Below, one piece after another: positions 34,721 through 43,896 of a DNA stretch of 45,104 nucleotides. Position 1 is the first letter of the stretch. Each line of letters begins with the position of its first letter. The position numbers and the translations under genes were made by a program. The notes beneath the pieces were generated by a model that searched no databases, was not told the DNA's origin, and worked only from the letters and a program-made list of their open reading frames with translations. The DNA is from Nevskia sp. (GTDB lineage: Bacteria > Pseudomonadota > Gammaproteobacteria > Nevskiales > Nevskiaceae): positions 1 to 45,104 of the forward strand of contig JADHNH010000018.1 of the NCBI GenBank assembly GCA_016779605.1. Reading direction: 5' to 3'.

Positions 34721-35875
34721 ATGACGCAGCCAGCCAGCACCCGCGGAGCCATCGACGCCGACGGCCACATCCTGGAGCCGCCGGATCTGTGGGAGAAGTA
34801 CCTCGAGCCCAAGTACCGCGACCGCGCGATCCGCATCCGCACCAATGCCGAAGGCCTGGAGTACATGGAGTTCAACGGCCGGCCCTCGCGGCTGATGCCG
34901 CCGGGATTTCCCGGTTCGCTGGGCGGCATGGGCGCCAGCGACATCCGCCCGTCGCCGGAACGCACCTACATGAAGACCGCGCCGTTCGGCTCGATGGATC
35001 CCAAGGAGCGCATCCAGCGCCTGGACCGCGAGGGCCTGTCCAAGGCGGTGCTGTACCCGACGCTGGGCATCCTGTGGGAGCCGGAGATCCGCGATGCCGA
35101 GCTCGGCAGTGCCTACGCGCGCGCCTACAACCGCTGGATCCAGGATTTCTGCTCGGATTCGGGCGGCCGCCTGGTGCCGATCGCGCATATCTCGCTGACC
35201 GACGCCGGCCTCGCCGCGCAGGAGACCGAACGCGCGATCAAGGCCGGCGCCAAGGGTATTTTCGTGCACCCGTTCACCTGGACCCGCAAGTCGCCCGGCC
35301 ACCCGGACTACGATCGCGTGTGGGCCATCGCGCAGGAGGCCGGCACGCCGGTGGCGCTGCATCCCACCGTCGACCCGCCGTCGCTGGACGTGCACCGGCG
35401 CTTCGACGAGCTGGCGACCGGCGAACCCTTCGTGTTCACCTGGTATTTCGACGTGCTGGTGGCGCAGGGCATGCAGCAGGCGTTCGTCTCGCTGTTCCAC
35501 CACCGCGTGTTCGAGCGCTTCCCCACGGTCAAGGTGGTGGTGCTGGAATCGCAGGCCGGCTGGATCGGGCAGCTGATCGACCGCATGGACGCCGTGAGCA
35601 AGGGCCCGCTGATGCCGCCTTCGGGGCTCAAGGAGCTGCCGAGCTTCTATTTCAAGCGGCAGTGCTACATCTCGATCGATCCGGACGAGCGCGCGGTGGC
35701 CAAGATCATTCCCTACATCGGCGAGGACAAGTTCTTCTGGGCTTCCGACTTCCCGCATCCGGACCACACCAGCGACTACCTGCACGAGCTCGGCGAGCTG
35801 CTGGCGCCGCTGCCGGAGGGCACGCGCCGCAAGGTGCTGTGGGAGAACGTCACCCGCGCCTACAACCTGCAGTAG
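34721..35875 (+). CDS. Amidohydrolase-2 family metal-dependent hydrolase/decarboxylase
   Basis: The 384-residue protein is an amidohydrolase-related (ACMSD/decarboxylase-like) TIM barrel. It starts with IDADGHILEPPDLW, the usual N-terminal metal-site strand with Asp-x-His, and ends with the conserved WASDFPHPD, whose Asp is catalytic. VALHPT and VVLESQAGW supply further barrel motifs. Members cleave C-C or C-N bonds of carboxylated rings or diketones. GGAGG precedes ATG 34721. The next gene starts 6 bases after its stop, so it leads the operon 34721-39667. The substrate is unknown; similar enzymes occur in terpenoid and steroid catabolic loci. Confidence 0.83.
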   Translation: MTQPASTRGAIDADGHILEPPDLWEKYLEPKYRDRAIRIRTNAEGLEYMEFNGRPSRLMPPGFPGSLGGMGASDIRPSPERTYMKTAPFGSMDPKERIQRLDREGLSKAVLYPTLGILWEPEIRDAELGSAYARAYNRWIQDFCSDSGGRLVPIAHISLTDAGLAAQETERAIKAGAKGIFVHPFTWTRKSPGHPDYDRVWAIAQEAGTPVALHPTVDPPSLDVHRRFDELATGEPFVFTWYFDVLVAQGMQQAFVSLFHHRVFERFPTVKVVVLESQAGWIGQLIDRMDAVSKGPLMPPSGLKELPSFYFKRQCYISIDPDERAVAKIIPYIGEDKFFWASDFPHPDHTSDYLHELGELLAPLPEGTRRKVLWENVTRAYNLQ

Positions 35876-35881
35876 CACGCC

Positions 35882-36595
35882 ATGCACGATCCGATCGGCA
35901 AGTGGGGCACGGCGGAGACCACGCCCACGGTGCGCTTCTTCCACGAGCGCGTGCGGCGGCTGGTGGCCGAGCGGATCGACAAGCTCGGCGGCGACCGTGC
36001 CGCCGCCGTCTCCGACCATACCGGCGCGCTGCTGGGCGCCGCCGACCTGGAGGCGATCGAGCGCGAGCTGCTGGCCGGCGGCCACCGCTTCGAGTTCTCC
36101 GCCACCATCTCGATCCGCGAACGGCCCGACGCCTACAAGGCCAAGCCGGGCACGGCCGCGCCCGCGGCCGGCGGCGGGGAAGCGGCGGCCGGCGACGGCC
36201 GCGTCGAGGTCGGCAGCGGCGACAACCTGGTGCGGCGCAAGCAGAACCTCAGCGGCGTGGCGCGCTTCATTTCCACCCTGGACCAGGTCACCGACATGCT
36301 GATCAACGGCGTGCCGCCGGAGACGGTGGCGGTGATCGACGATTCCGGCGGCACCCTCACCGCACCGATCCTGGAAGGCTTCGCCGGCGTGCTGTGCCTG
36401 GGCGGCACCGTGCGCTCGCACCTGGGCATCCTCACCCGCGAATACGGCATTCCCTGCCTGATGAACTGCAAGCTCGGCGCCGGCCTGGCCCACGGCGACC
36501 GCGTCGAGGTGGAGTACAGCGCGGCGGCGGTCAGCGGCGGGGCCTACGAGTCGGGCGGGGCGGTGCGTGCGCGCATCTGGAAGCTGCCCGATTGA
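35882..36595 (+). CDS. Stand-alone PEP-utilising mobile (phosphohistidine) domain protein
   Basis: The C-terminal half of this 237-residue protein has the swivelling-domain signature of PEP synthase, PPDK and enzyme I: GGTVRSHLGILTREYGIP, with the phospho-acceptor His at residue 180. The N-terminal half (1-120) is charged, with an Ala/Gly-rich linker at about 88-113. Such a domain normally carries phosphate between an ATP-binding domain and an acceptor site. In phenylphosphate synthase these parts are on separate polypeptides. Here neither an ATP-grasp-like PPDK N-domain nor a PEP-binding barrel is visible nearby. It sits 6 bases after the amidohydrolase and 38 bases before an unassigned 516-residue gene, which makes that protein its most obvious partner. 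Confidence 0.78.
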   Translation: MHDPIGKWGTAETTPTVRFFHERVRRLVAERIDKLGGDRAAAVSDHTGALLGAADLEAIERELLAGGHRFEFSATISIRERPDAYKAKPGTAAPAAGGGEAAAGDGRVEVGSGDNLVRRKQNLSGVARFISTLDQVTDMLINGVPPETVAVIDDSGGTLTAPILEGFAGVLCLGGTVRSHLGILTREYGIPCLMNCKLGAGLAHGDRVEVEYSAAAVSGGAYESGGAVRARIWKLPD

Positions 36596-36633
36596 GATTC
36601 CCCTGACGATACCGCCCCAATGAAGCTTCCGCG

Positions 36634-38184
36634 ATGAAACTCGACTACGTACGGCTGCTCGGCGCCAACGAGCTGATCCGCAAGATTTCGGACACCACCT
36701 ACTGGCTGTGCATCACCCGCACGGTGCAGGAGTCCAAGCTGTTCCCGGTGCCCTCGTACATGCTGCTGTCGTACCTGAACGCCTTCTACCGCTGGCCGGA
36801 GCTGCTGCGCAAGGTGGAGCGCGTGATCAGCGCCGAGGAATGCGGCGACCGCGCGCGCGAGGCGAGCCTGAAACTGAACACGGTCAACGCCGCCTGGTGC
36901 CTGCCGGCATTCTACCTGCTCGGGCGCGAGCTGCTGATGGCCCTGGGCCTGCTGCGCAACGACGACGCGGCCGAGGACGTCGCCTACGTGATGGATTTCA
37001 CCCGGCGCTTCAACCTGGCCTACCACCGCGGCGATGCCCACCTGACCAACAAGGATTTCGGCGACCGCAGCCAGCTGCTGCCGGAGCGCACCCTGCAGGT
37101 GTTCGAGGCGGACCTGTTCGAGGTGCAGCCGGGCGACCGCCTGCACACCGCGGCCACCCAGCTCACCTCGCAGCTTGCGCAGTATTCGTTCCTGGCGCAC
37201 TGCGAGTGCCGCATCGGCATCCACAACAGCGGCCCGTACCGCTTCGGCGACGGGCGCGAGCTGCTGGTGCGCGACTGGTTCGACCTGGCCGAAGGCGACT
37301 ACCCCTGGCTCGACGGCATCGCCACCGGCCTGCCGCACAACAACCTCAGCATCCCGGTGGTGCTGTGCGGCACCCATTTCCACCTCGTCGACGACTGGGG
37401 CTCGTTCGAGTGCGAGCCGGCCTATTCGGCCGACAACGTCGTGGCGGTGGGCTTGTACACCTCCGATGCGCTGACCGAAGGCTACCAGCCGGTGGCGATG
37501 GAGGATCGCGACACCCTGGCGGCGACCATGGAGCGCTACCGCGACATCGTCAAGCAGGCCACCGCGGACCTGTGGAAGCGCATCGCCGGCTGGAGCCGCG
37601 ACCAGATGATGGACGGCGGCGCGCTGGTGTATTCCACCGTGGTCAAGGATTTCGCCCACCTGGCCGGCATCTACGACCCGGCCGAGTGGATGTGCATCGA
37701 CGAACGCGCGGCGCGCTTCAAGCCCATGCTCAACGACGAGTACGGCCGCGACGCGCTCGGCGAGCTGGTCGGCCTGCTCAGCGTGCCCACCCAGCAGGTC
37801 AACGAATACAGCATGGCGCGCACTTCCAACGCCGCGCACCACATGATGAGCGCGCTGCCGTACTCGGTGCTGGCCGGCGGCGGCTTTGCGCCCGGCGCAG
37901 GGCCGCTGCAGCCGGGCTCGTCCAGCCTGCCGCCGAAAACCGGCGCCTACACCACCTCGCGCGGCCGCCTGGAGCTGGCCGAGTACAACCGGCTGGCGGC
38001 GGATTTCCGGCCGCGCGCGCAGGCGCCGGAGTTCCGCTACCTCGACGACGAATGGGTCAAGAGCCACTGGCGCACGCCGCAGGCCGACGCGCTGTACCGG
38101 CTCAGCCAGGAACATTCGCGCAGCCTGCGGGGCCAAGGCGCCGGGCTGCGCCGCGCCGACCTGGCGCGGCTCAAGAAGCCCTGA
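36634..38184 (+). CDS. Unassigned 516-residue protein
   Basis: I do not recognise this family. The protein is soluble, with no signal peptide or clear membrane helix. Its first 170 residues look helical. The middle (about 175-290) is rich in Cys, His, Asp and Trp, with segments such as AHCECRIGIHNSG, GLPHNNLSIP and CGTHFHLVDDWGSF that could form a metal or nucleotide site. The last third is helical with a Gly/Pro-rich linker near 415-435. Codon use matches the neighbours. It lies 38 bases after the phosphohistidine protein and 13 bases before a CoA ligase, so it is almost surely part of the same pathway. It might be the catalytic partner that receives phosphate from the mobile domain; that is a guess from position only. 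Confidence 0.75.
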   Translation: MKLDYVRLLGANELIRKISDTTYWLCITRTVQESKLFPVPSYMLLSYLNAFYRWPELLRKVERVISAEECGDRAREASLKLNTVNAAWCLPAFYLLGRELLMALGLLRNDDAAEDVAYVMDFTRRFNLAYHRGDAHLTNKDFGDRSQLLPERTLQVFEADLFEVQPGDRLHTAATQLTSQLAQYSFLAHCECRIGIHNSGPYRFGDGRELLVRDWFDLAEGDYPWLDGIATGLPHNNLSIPVVLCGTHFHLVDDWGSFECEPAYSADNVVAVGLYTSDALTEGYQPVAMEDRDTLAATMERYRDIVKQATADLWKRIAGWSRDQMMDGGALVYSTVVKDFAHLAGIYDPAEWMCIDERAARFKPMLNDEYGRDALGELVGLLSVPTQQVNEYSMARTSNAAHHMMSALPYSVLAGGGFAPGAGPLQPGSSSLPPKTGAYTTSRGRLELAEYNRLAADFRPRAQAPEFRYLDDEWVKSHWRTPQADALYRLSQEHSRSLRGQGAGLRRADLARLKKP

Positions 38185-38197
38185 AGGAGAGGATTCG

Positions 38198-39667
38198 ATG
38201 CAGATCGGCGACCTGATCCAGCGCGCCGCGCATTTTTACGGCGACGCCGTCGCGCTGGTCGACAGCCATCGGCAGATGAGCTTCCGCGAGCTCGACGCCG
38301 CCACCGACCGCGTCGGCCATGGTCTGCTCGCGCTGGGGCTGAAGCCCGGCGACCGCGTGGCGGTGCTGCTGCCGCAGACCATCGAATCGGTGGTGGCCTA
38401 CTACGCGCTGGCCAAGGCCGGCCTGGTGCGCGTGCCCCTCAACGCGCGCGAAACGCGCGCGGACCACGAGTACAAGATCGCCGACTCCGGCGCACGCTTC
38501 ATCCTGCGCGAGGAAGGCGAGGGCGCGGATGCCGAACGGGTGGTGCACCTCGACGCGCTGCGCCGCATGGAGCAGACGCCGCATACCGCGCCCTGCCGTG
38601 TGGTGCGCGGGCCTGAGGACGTGTTCCGCCTGGCCTATACCGGCGGCACCACCGGCAAGCCCAAGGCGGTGGTGCTGACCACGCGCGGCGAGCTCGCCGA
38701 GATCGCGCACTTCTTCGTCGACGTGCTGCCGGACCTGCGGCGCGGCGACACCATGCTGCACGCCGCGCCGGTCACCCACGGCAGCGGCGCCTTCCTGCTG
38801 CCGCACCTGATGCGCGGCGCGCGCAACCTGATCCTGCCGCGCTTCGACCCCGGGGAGTTCCTGCAAGTGGCGGAGCGCGAAAACGCCACCGCCACCTTCC
38901 TGGTGCCGACCATGATCTCGATGCTGCTGGACCAGCCCGGAGCGGCGCGCCGCAAGCTGGCCCTGCGGCGGCTGGTCTATGGCGCGGCGCCGATCGCGCC
39001 GGCGGTGCTGGAGCGCGGCCTGGAGGCGCTGGGCAAGGTGTTCGTGCAGATCTACGGCCAGGCCGAGGCGCCGATGTGCATCACCTGCCTGCAGCCGGAG
39101 GACCACGACCGCTTGGCCAGCGCCGGCCGGCCGTATACCTTCGTCGAAGTACGGATCGGCGACGAGGACGGCCGCGAGCTGCCGGCGGGCGAGGTGGGCG
39201 AGGTGATGGCGCGCGGCGATCACCTGATGAAGGAATACTGGCGGCAGCCGGCGGAGACCGCCAGGAAGTTCACCGCCGACGGCTGGTTGCGCACCGGCGA
39301 CGTCGGCCGCTTCGACGCGGACGGTTTCCTGTACCTGGTGGACCGCAAGAACGACCTCATCATCAGCGGCGGCTTCAACGTCTACCCGCGCGAGGTCGAG
39401 GACGTGCTGCTGGCGCATCCGCTGGTGGCCGAGGCCGCCGTCATCGGCGTGCCCGACGAACGCTGGGGCGACCGCGTCCACGCGGTGGTGTCGGTTCGCG
39501 GCGCCGTCGGCGAGGCCGAGATCATGCAGTTCTGCGCCGAGCGGCTGGCGGGCTTCAAGCGCCCGCGCGGCATCACCATCTGGCAGGACATTCCGAAAAG
39601 CCCGGTCGGCAAGATCCTGCGCCGCGCCACCCGCGACCGCTACCTTGAGCAGACGCGCGGCGGCTGA
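38198..39667 (+). CDS. AMP-forming acyl-CoA synthetase
   Basis: The 489-residue ANL enzyme has YTGGTTGKPKAVVLT (about residues 147-161), where the usual SGT of the loop is GGT, then YGQAEAPM, the hinge GDVGRFDADGFLYLVDRKNDLI and a terminal SPVGKILRR lysine motif. It activates a carboxylic acid as its CoA thioester. It resembles the set 1 ligase in size and layout but is clearly a separate sequence. AAGGAGAGG precedes ATG 38198. It closes the rightward operon that starts at 34721 and would convert the acid produced there. Acid identity unknown. Confidence 0.86.
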   Translation: MQIGDLIQRAAHFYGDAVALVDSHRQMSFRELDAATDRVGHGLLALGLKPGDRVAVLLPQTIESVVAYYALAKAGLVRVPLNARETRADHEYKIADSGARFILREEGEGADAERVVHLDALRRMEQTPHTAPCRVVRGPEDVFRLAYTGGTTGKPKAVVLTTRGELAEIAHFFVDVLPDLRRGDTMLHAAPVTHGSGAFLLPHLMRGARNLILPRFDPGEFLQVAERENATATFLVPTMISMLLDQPGAARRKLALRRLVYGAAPIAPAVLERGLEALGKVFVQIYGQAEAPMCITCLQPEDHDRLASAGRPYTFVEVRIGDEDGRELPAGEVGEVMARGDHLMKEYWRQPAETARKFTADGWLRTGDVGRFDADGFLYLVDRKNDLIISGGFNVYPREVEDVLLAHPLVAEAAVIGVPDERWGDRVHAVVSVRGAVGEAEIMQFCAERLAGFKRPRGITIWQDIPKSPVGKILRRATRDRYLEQTRGG

Positions 39668-39695
39668 GCACAGCCGGCTTTTCGCGACGGGCGCC

Positions 39696-40490
39696 TCAGC
39701 CGGCGCGGAGCGCGCCGCCCGGCCAGCGCGAGTACAGCTCCAGCCGGCGCGAGCCGGCGATCATCTCGCGCGGCGGCATGCCGTAGACCTTGCGGATCGA
39801 ATGGCTGAAATGGGTGGAATCGGCATAGCCGGTGTCGAGCGCGGTGTCGACGATCGCGGCCTGGCCCTTGACCAGGGTCAGCAGAGTGCGGGCGCGCTTC
39901 CAGGCGCGGAAGCGGCGGAAGGTAGTGCCGGTCTGTTCGGTGAACAGGTGCATGAAGCGCGAGAACGACAGGCCGGCCAGCGCCGCGCTGGCCTCCGCCG
40001 ACAGCTTGCCGGCCGGGTCGGCGCTGATCCGCGCGATCACTGCGGCGATGCGCGGGTCGAGCGGGCGCGCGGGCAGGGGCCGGCCGAAGAACAGGCGGTC
40101 GAACTCGGCGGCGCCGTCGCCGACCGCGGGCAGGTGCGCGAAGCCGGCGCGGATACGTTCGGCGGCAGCCGCGGCGACCGCGTCCACCCGGTTCAGCGCA
40201 TGCACAAGCGCCTCGGTGCGCGCGGTTTCCGGCTCGATCTGCACGATGGCGATGTGGCGGTCTTCGGTGGCCACCACGTGCGGCGCATAGGCCGGCACCG
40301 CGGCGATCGCGCAAAGCCGCTGGACGGCGCCGCCGGGCGCGCCGATCCGCAACGGTGCGCCGAGCGAGGCATACACGGTGACCGCGCCCATGCAGCGCGT
40401 CGCCGGCCGGCCGAGCAGGCCCAGGTAGGCGGTGCGCGCGGCCGTGACCAGCATCATCCGCGCCGGTGCGTCGGCGGCCGCCGCGCTCAT
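39696..40490 (-). CDS. AraC-family transcriptional regulator
   Basis: The 264-residue protein has a C-terminal AraC double helix-turn-helix (from about residue 170). The first helix pair includes LSFSRFMHLFTEQTG and the second ends ADSTHFSHSIRKVYGMPPREM. The N-terminal 160 residues are a divergent sensing domain. Its ATG overlaps the stop of the upstream serine hydrolase (ATGA), so the two are coupled. It is convergent with the CoA ligase and may control the 34721-39667 operon or the divergent gene at 41848. Confidence 0.85.
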   Translation of the reverse strand: MSAAAADAPARMMLVTAARTAYLGLLGRPATRCMGAVTVYASLGAPLRIGAPGGAVQRLCAIAAVPAYAPHVVATEDRHIAIVQIEPETARTEALVHALNRVDAVAAAAAERIRAGFAHLPAVGDGAAEFDRLFFGRPLPARPLDPRIAAVIARISADPAGKLSAEASAALAGLSFSRFMHLFTEQTGTTFRRFRAWKRARTLLTLVKGQAAIVDTALDTGYADSTHFSHSIRKVYGMPPREMIAGSRRLELYSRWPGGALRAG

Positions 40491-41665
40491 GCGGTTTCCG
40501 TGCGATGCCGGTAAACGCCTTCCTCGAAGCGGTTGAACAGCTCGAGGGCGCCGGCGTCGGCGAAGGGCAGGATCTGCATCAGGATCACGCCGCAGACGTC
40601 GGCCTGCGGATCGAACCAGTAGTAGCTGTTGCTCAGGCCCGCCCAGGCGAGGCTGCCGGCGTTGCGGCCCTGCGGGCTCTGCTCCATGTTGATCAGGAAG
40701 CTCAGGCCCCAGCGCTGCGGCATGCCCGGGTAGAAGTCGAAGTCGTTGGAATACTGCGGCATGGCGGTCTTGATCGCGCCGGCCTGCAGGCCGCCCACCT
40801 GGTTCTGCCGCATCAGCCGCACGGTTTCGGCGCGCAGCACGCGGTTGCCGTCGAGCTTGCCCTCGTTGAGCAGCATGCGCAGGAAGCGCAGGTAGTCGCC
40901 GGCGGTGCTGTAGACGCCGCCGCCGCCCATCTTGAACTCGGGCTGCTGCGGCATCTCGAAGCCGATCGGCGTGAGCGTGCCGTCCGGCCCGCGCACATGC
41001 ATGGTGGCCATGCGGTCGCGCAGCGCGGGGCTGAGCGTGAACGCGGTGGAGCGCATGCCCAGCGGCTCGAGCAGGTGCTTGGCCAGGTAGGCCTCGATAT
41101 CCATGCCGCTGAGCGCCTCCACCGCCTTGCCGGCCCAGTCGATGCCGGTGCCGTACTCCCACTGCTCGCCCGGGTCGAACAGCAGCGGCACGCGCAGCGC
41201 AGCGTTGCTGCAGCCCATGATGTCGGGCACGCCGAGCTTTTCGACGTACTGGTTGAGCCGCGTGTTGCAGAAGGCATAGCCGAAGCCGCTGGTGTGGCTC
41301 AGCAGGTGGCGCAGGCTGATCGGCCGCCGCGGCGGACGCAGCTGCGGCGCGCCGTCGCCGGCAAAGCCTTCCAGCACCTGCACCCGCGACAGCTCCGGCA
41401 GCACCGCGGAGATCGGCGCGTCGAGCTGCAGCCGGCCCTGCTCGACCAGCTGCATGGCGGCGGCCGCGGTCAGCGCCTTGGTCATGGAGGCGATCCAGAA
41501 CACGCTGTCGGCAGTCACCGGTGCGTCGGCGGACAGGCTGCGCCGGCCGAACGCCCCCTCGTAAAGCAGGCCGCGCGAGTCCGCCGCGGCGGCGGCGACG
41601 CCGGGCACCACGGCGCCCGCGGCGGCTTCGCGCAGAGCCGTGTCGATACCTTGCAATGCGTTCAC
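40487..41665 (-). CDS. Beta-lactamase-like serine hydrolase (EstB type)
   Basis: The 392-residue product is a class C beta-lactamase-fold hydrolase with the SxxK motif SMTK (Ser 60, Lys 63) and a downstream YGTG block where the catalytic Tyr is expected. It has no signal peptide, so it is more likely a cytoplasmic carboxylesterase or lactonase of the EstB family than an antibiotic-resistance enzyme. The start is a GTG at 41665 with GGAGG six bases upstream; the open frame continues to an ATG-less region beyond. It shares an operon with the AraC regulator and is divergent from the linalool-dehydratase-like gene. It might hydrolyse an ester or lactone intermediate. Confidence 0.83.
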   Translation of the reverse strand: MNALQGIDTALREAAAGAVVPGVAAAAADSRGLLYEGAFGRRSLSADAPVTADSVFWIASMTKALTAAAAMQLVEQGRLQLDAPISAVLPELSRVQVLEGFAGDGAPQLRPPRRPISLRHLLSHTSGFGYAFCNTRLNQYVEKLGVPDIMGCSNAALRVPLLFDPGEQWEYGTGIDWAGKAVEALSGMDIEAYLAKHLLEPLGMRSTAFTLSPALRDRMATMHVRGPDGTLTPIGFEMPQQPEFKMGGGGVYSTAGDYLRFLRMLLNEGKLDGNRVLRAETVRLMRQNQVGGLQAGAIKTAMPQYSNDFDFYPGMPQRWGLSFLINMEQSPQGRNAGSLAWAGLSNSYYWFDPQADVCGVILMQILPFADAGALELFNRFEEGVYRHRTETA

Positions 41666-41847
41666 TGTGCCTCCGAAAGCTGCCTGCGCAGACCGGCGGG
41701 CCGGCCTGGCCACCCGGTGCGGGATCGCATCAAGCGCCTGCGCACGGGATTCGTTCTATGCCGGCTTTGGGGGTATCCTGGCCGGATTGTTATGGTAGCG
41801 CACCAAGCTGGCCCTGTTGCGGCCGCAAAAATCACCGGAGGACCGCC

Positions 41848-43803
41848 ATGAGCGCCGTCGACAACACCAGTGCCCACCGCAGCACCGTGCCGGACTCCGT
41901 CAACCTGCCGATCGGCTCCAAGGGACCGGTCACCGCTTCGCGGCACCGCCGCAACGCAGTGGTCTATGCGGTGCTGTTCGTGCTGGGGCTGCTGCCGACC
42001 TGGCTGGATGCGGGAGCCGCCTGGCGCGCCGCCGGCCTGGGCCTGCTGATGCCCGGCGCCGGCTTCCTGTCCGACGGCGGCTGGCTATGCCTGCTGTTCC
42101 CGCTGACCGTGGCGCTGTTCTTCCTGTCGCTGATCGCCTGGTTCTGGTGCGGCATGGTGGTGGCGCCGCTGGGCGTCTGGCTGGGCACGGCGCTGCTTGC
42201 CGGGCTGCTCGCGCAGGGCCACGCCTGGGGCCCGGCGGCCTACCTGGCGCCGGCGGCGGCGGCGGCGGCGTTCGCCTTCTTCCAGTACCGCGGCATGCGG
42301 CGCCAGGCCAAGGACCAGGCGCATTACGGCCTGCGCCAGACCTTCTTCGCCGGGTCGCTGGCCGAGGTGGGCCAGCGGGTGCTGAGCGAGCCGCAGGCCG
42401 GCGAACGCGAGCTGACGCCGGACCAGCTCGGCGCGCTGCGCTACTGCCTGGACCGCGCGCTGCAGCCGGTCGGGCAGTTCAAGGGCTACACCGTCATCGA
42501 CCAGTTCCAGCCGGCCGCGCTGCGCTACCAGATCAACCACCTGGGCTACGCGCTGGCGATGGCGCAGGGCCACTACACGCCGAGCTTCCAGGGCTACCTG
42601 TCGCAGGCGCAGCGCAACCTGATCGAGGCCTACCTGCAGCGCCGCGTCTGGGGCTACTGGGTCTACGAGTCGATGTGGGGACATTTCAACTTCACCGACT
42701 TCGACCCCGCCGGCAAGGACAACATCATGCTCACCGGCTATTTCGGCATGCAGGTGGGGCAGTACATGCTCAACTCCGGCGACCGCCGCTATGCCGAGCC
42801 GGGCAGCCTGACGTTCCGGCTCAACCAGCGCACCGCCTACCGCCACGACCTGCACAGCGTGGTCGGCTCGGTGGTGGCCAACCAGGGGCGCTCGGACTTC
42901 TGCCTGTTCCCGTGCGAGCCCAACTGGATCTACGCCGTGTGCAACATGTACGGCATGGGCGCGCTGGCGGTGCACGACCGCGTGTTCGGCACGCGCTACG
43001 TGCCCTCGGTGCTGCCGCAGTGGATGCAAAGGCTGGAGAGCGAATTCACCGACGCCAAGGGTTCGCTGGTGGCGCTGCGCTCGTACTGGACCGGCCTGCG
43101 CATGCCGTTCTACGCCGGCGAGGCCGGCTTCGCCTTCTACGCCAACGTGTTTGCGCCGGCGCTGGCGCGGCGCCTGTGGGCGGTCGGCCGCAAGGAGCTG
43201 TCCTTCTGCCTGGCCAAGGACGCGCAGGGCGACACGCGGCTGACCCTGCCGCCGGAGGCGCTGAGCTGGCTCGACACGATCGACCCCGGCAACTACCGCC
43301 CGGGCCTGCTGTTCGCCTACGCCGCGGTGCTGATCTGCGCCCGCGAGTTCGGCGACGACGAGCTGGCGCAGGCGGCGCAGCGCTCGATGGACCAGGACTG
43401 CGGCCGCATCGTCGACAACGGTTCGGTCTGGTACACCGGCGGCTCCGGCTGGGCCAACATCGCCGCGGTCGAAGGCAAGCTCATGCGCACCGGCGACTTC
43501 CGCAACTCCTTCGTCAAGGGCCCGCCGGAATCGGTATTCAAGGGCCCCTACCTGGAGCAGGCGCGTTACCCGGAGGTGCTGGTGGCCAAGGCCTTCAGCC
43601 GCGGCGAGGACCTGGAGCTGGTGCTGTACCCGGGCGCGGCGCACGGCCGGCAGTCCATCGGCATCGCCCGGCTCAAGCCCGATGCCGCCTACCGCGTGCA
43701 GGGCGACCAGCCCGGCACACTGCGCGCCGACGCGGCGGGGCAGGCGACGCTGGACGTGGACCTGCGCGGGCGCACGGCACTGCACCTGGTGCCGGCGGCC
43801 TAA
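41848..43803 (+). CDS. Membrane-anchored linalool dehydratase/isomerase-like protein
   Basis: The 651-residue protein has about four membrane helices in its first 150 residues (roughly 37-54, 80-100, 104-121, 127-146). A soluble domain follows that aligns with linalool dehydratase/isomerase (LDI) of Castellaniella defragrans. Conserved features are VID (Asp 218, LDI Asp39), RRVWG, DNIM (Met 294, LDI Met125) and the pair [10 protein letters not shown] (Cys 356 and Cys 365, LDI Cys171 and Cys180, same nine-residue spacing), then HDRVFGTRY. At the place of LDI His129 it has Tyr 298. A beta-rich tail of about 75 residues is extra. LDI proper is periplasmic, about 400 residues, and interconverts geraniol, linalool and myrcene. 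The altered His and the added domains suggest another alkenol or terpenoid substrate. The alignment is from memory. Confidence 0.78.
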   Translation: MSAVDNTSAHRSTVPDSVNLPIGSKGPVTASRHRRNAVVYAVLFVLGLLPTWLDAGAAWRAAGLGLLMPGAGFLSDGGWLCLLFPLTVALFFLSLIAWFWCGMVVAPLGVWLGTALLAGLLAQGHAWGPAAYLAPAAAAAAFAFFQYRGMRRQAKDQAHYGLRQTFFAGSLAEVGQRVLSEPQAGERELTPDQLGALRYCLDRALQPVGQFKGYTVIDQFQPAALRYQINHLGYALAMAQGHYTPSFQGYLSQAQRNLIEAYLQRRVWGYWVYESMWGHFNFTDFDPAGKDNIMLTGYFGMQVGQYMLNSGDRRYAEPGSLTFRLNQRTAYRHDLHSVVGSVVANQGRSDFCLFPCEPNWIYAVCNMYGMGALAVHDRVFGTRYVPSVLPQWMQRLESEFTDAKGSLVALRSYWTGLRMPFYAGEAGFAFYANVFAPALARRLWAVGRKELSFCLAKDAQGDTRLTLPPEALSWLDTIDPGNYRPGLLFAYAAVLICAREFGDDELAQAAQRSMDQDCGRIVDNGSVWYTGGSGWANIAAVEGKLMRTGDFRNSFVKGPPESVFKGPYLEQARYPEVLVAKAFSRGEDLELVLYPGAAHGRQSIGIARLKPDAAYRVQGDQPGTLRADAAGQATLDVDLRGRTALHLVPAA

Positions 43804-43896
43804 AGCGGCGGTGCCGGCGATCGTAGCGGGAGAGTGCGACGCCCCGGCGCCTGGCGCGTCCTGATCTTTCACGACATCCGCTGATCGGAGCACGAC

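Noticed and set aside
40487..41665. Antibiotic-resistance beta-lactamase
   Set aside because: No signal peptide and a catabolic neighbourhood; the motifs fit EstB-type esterases at least as well.
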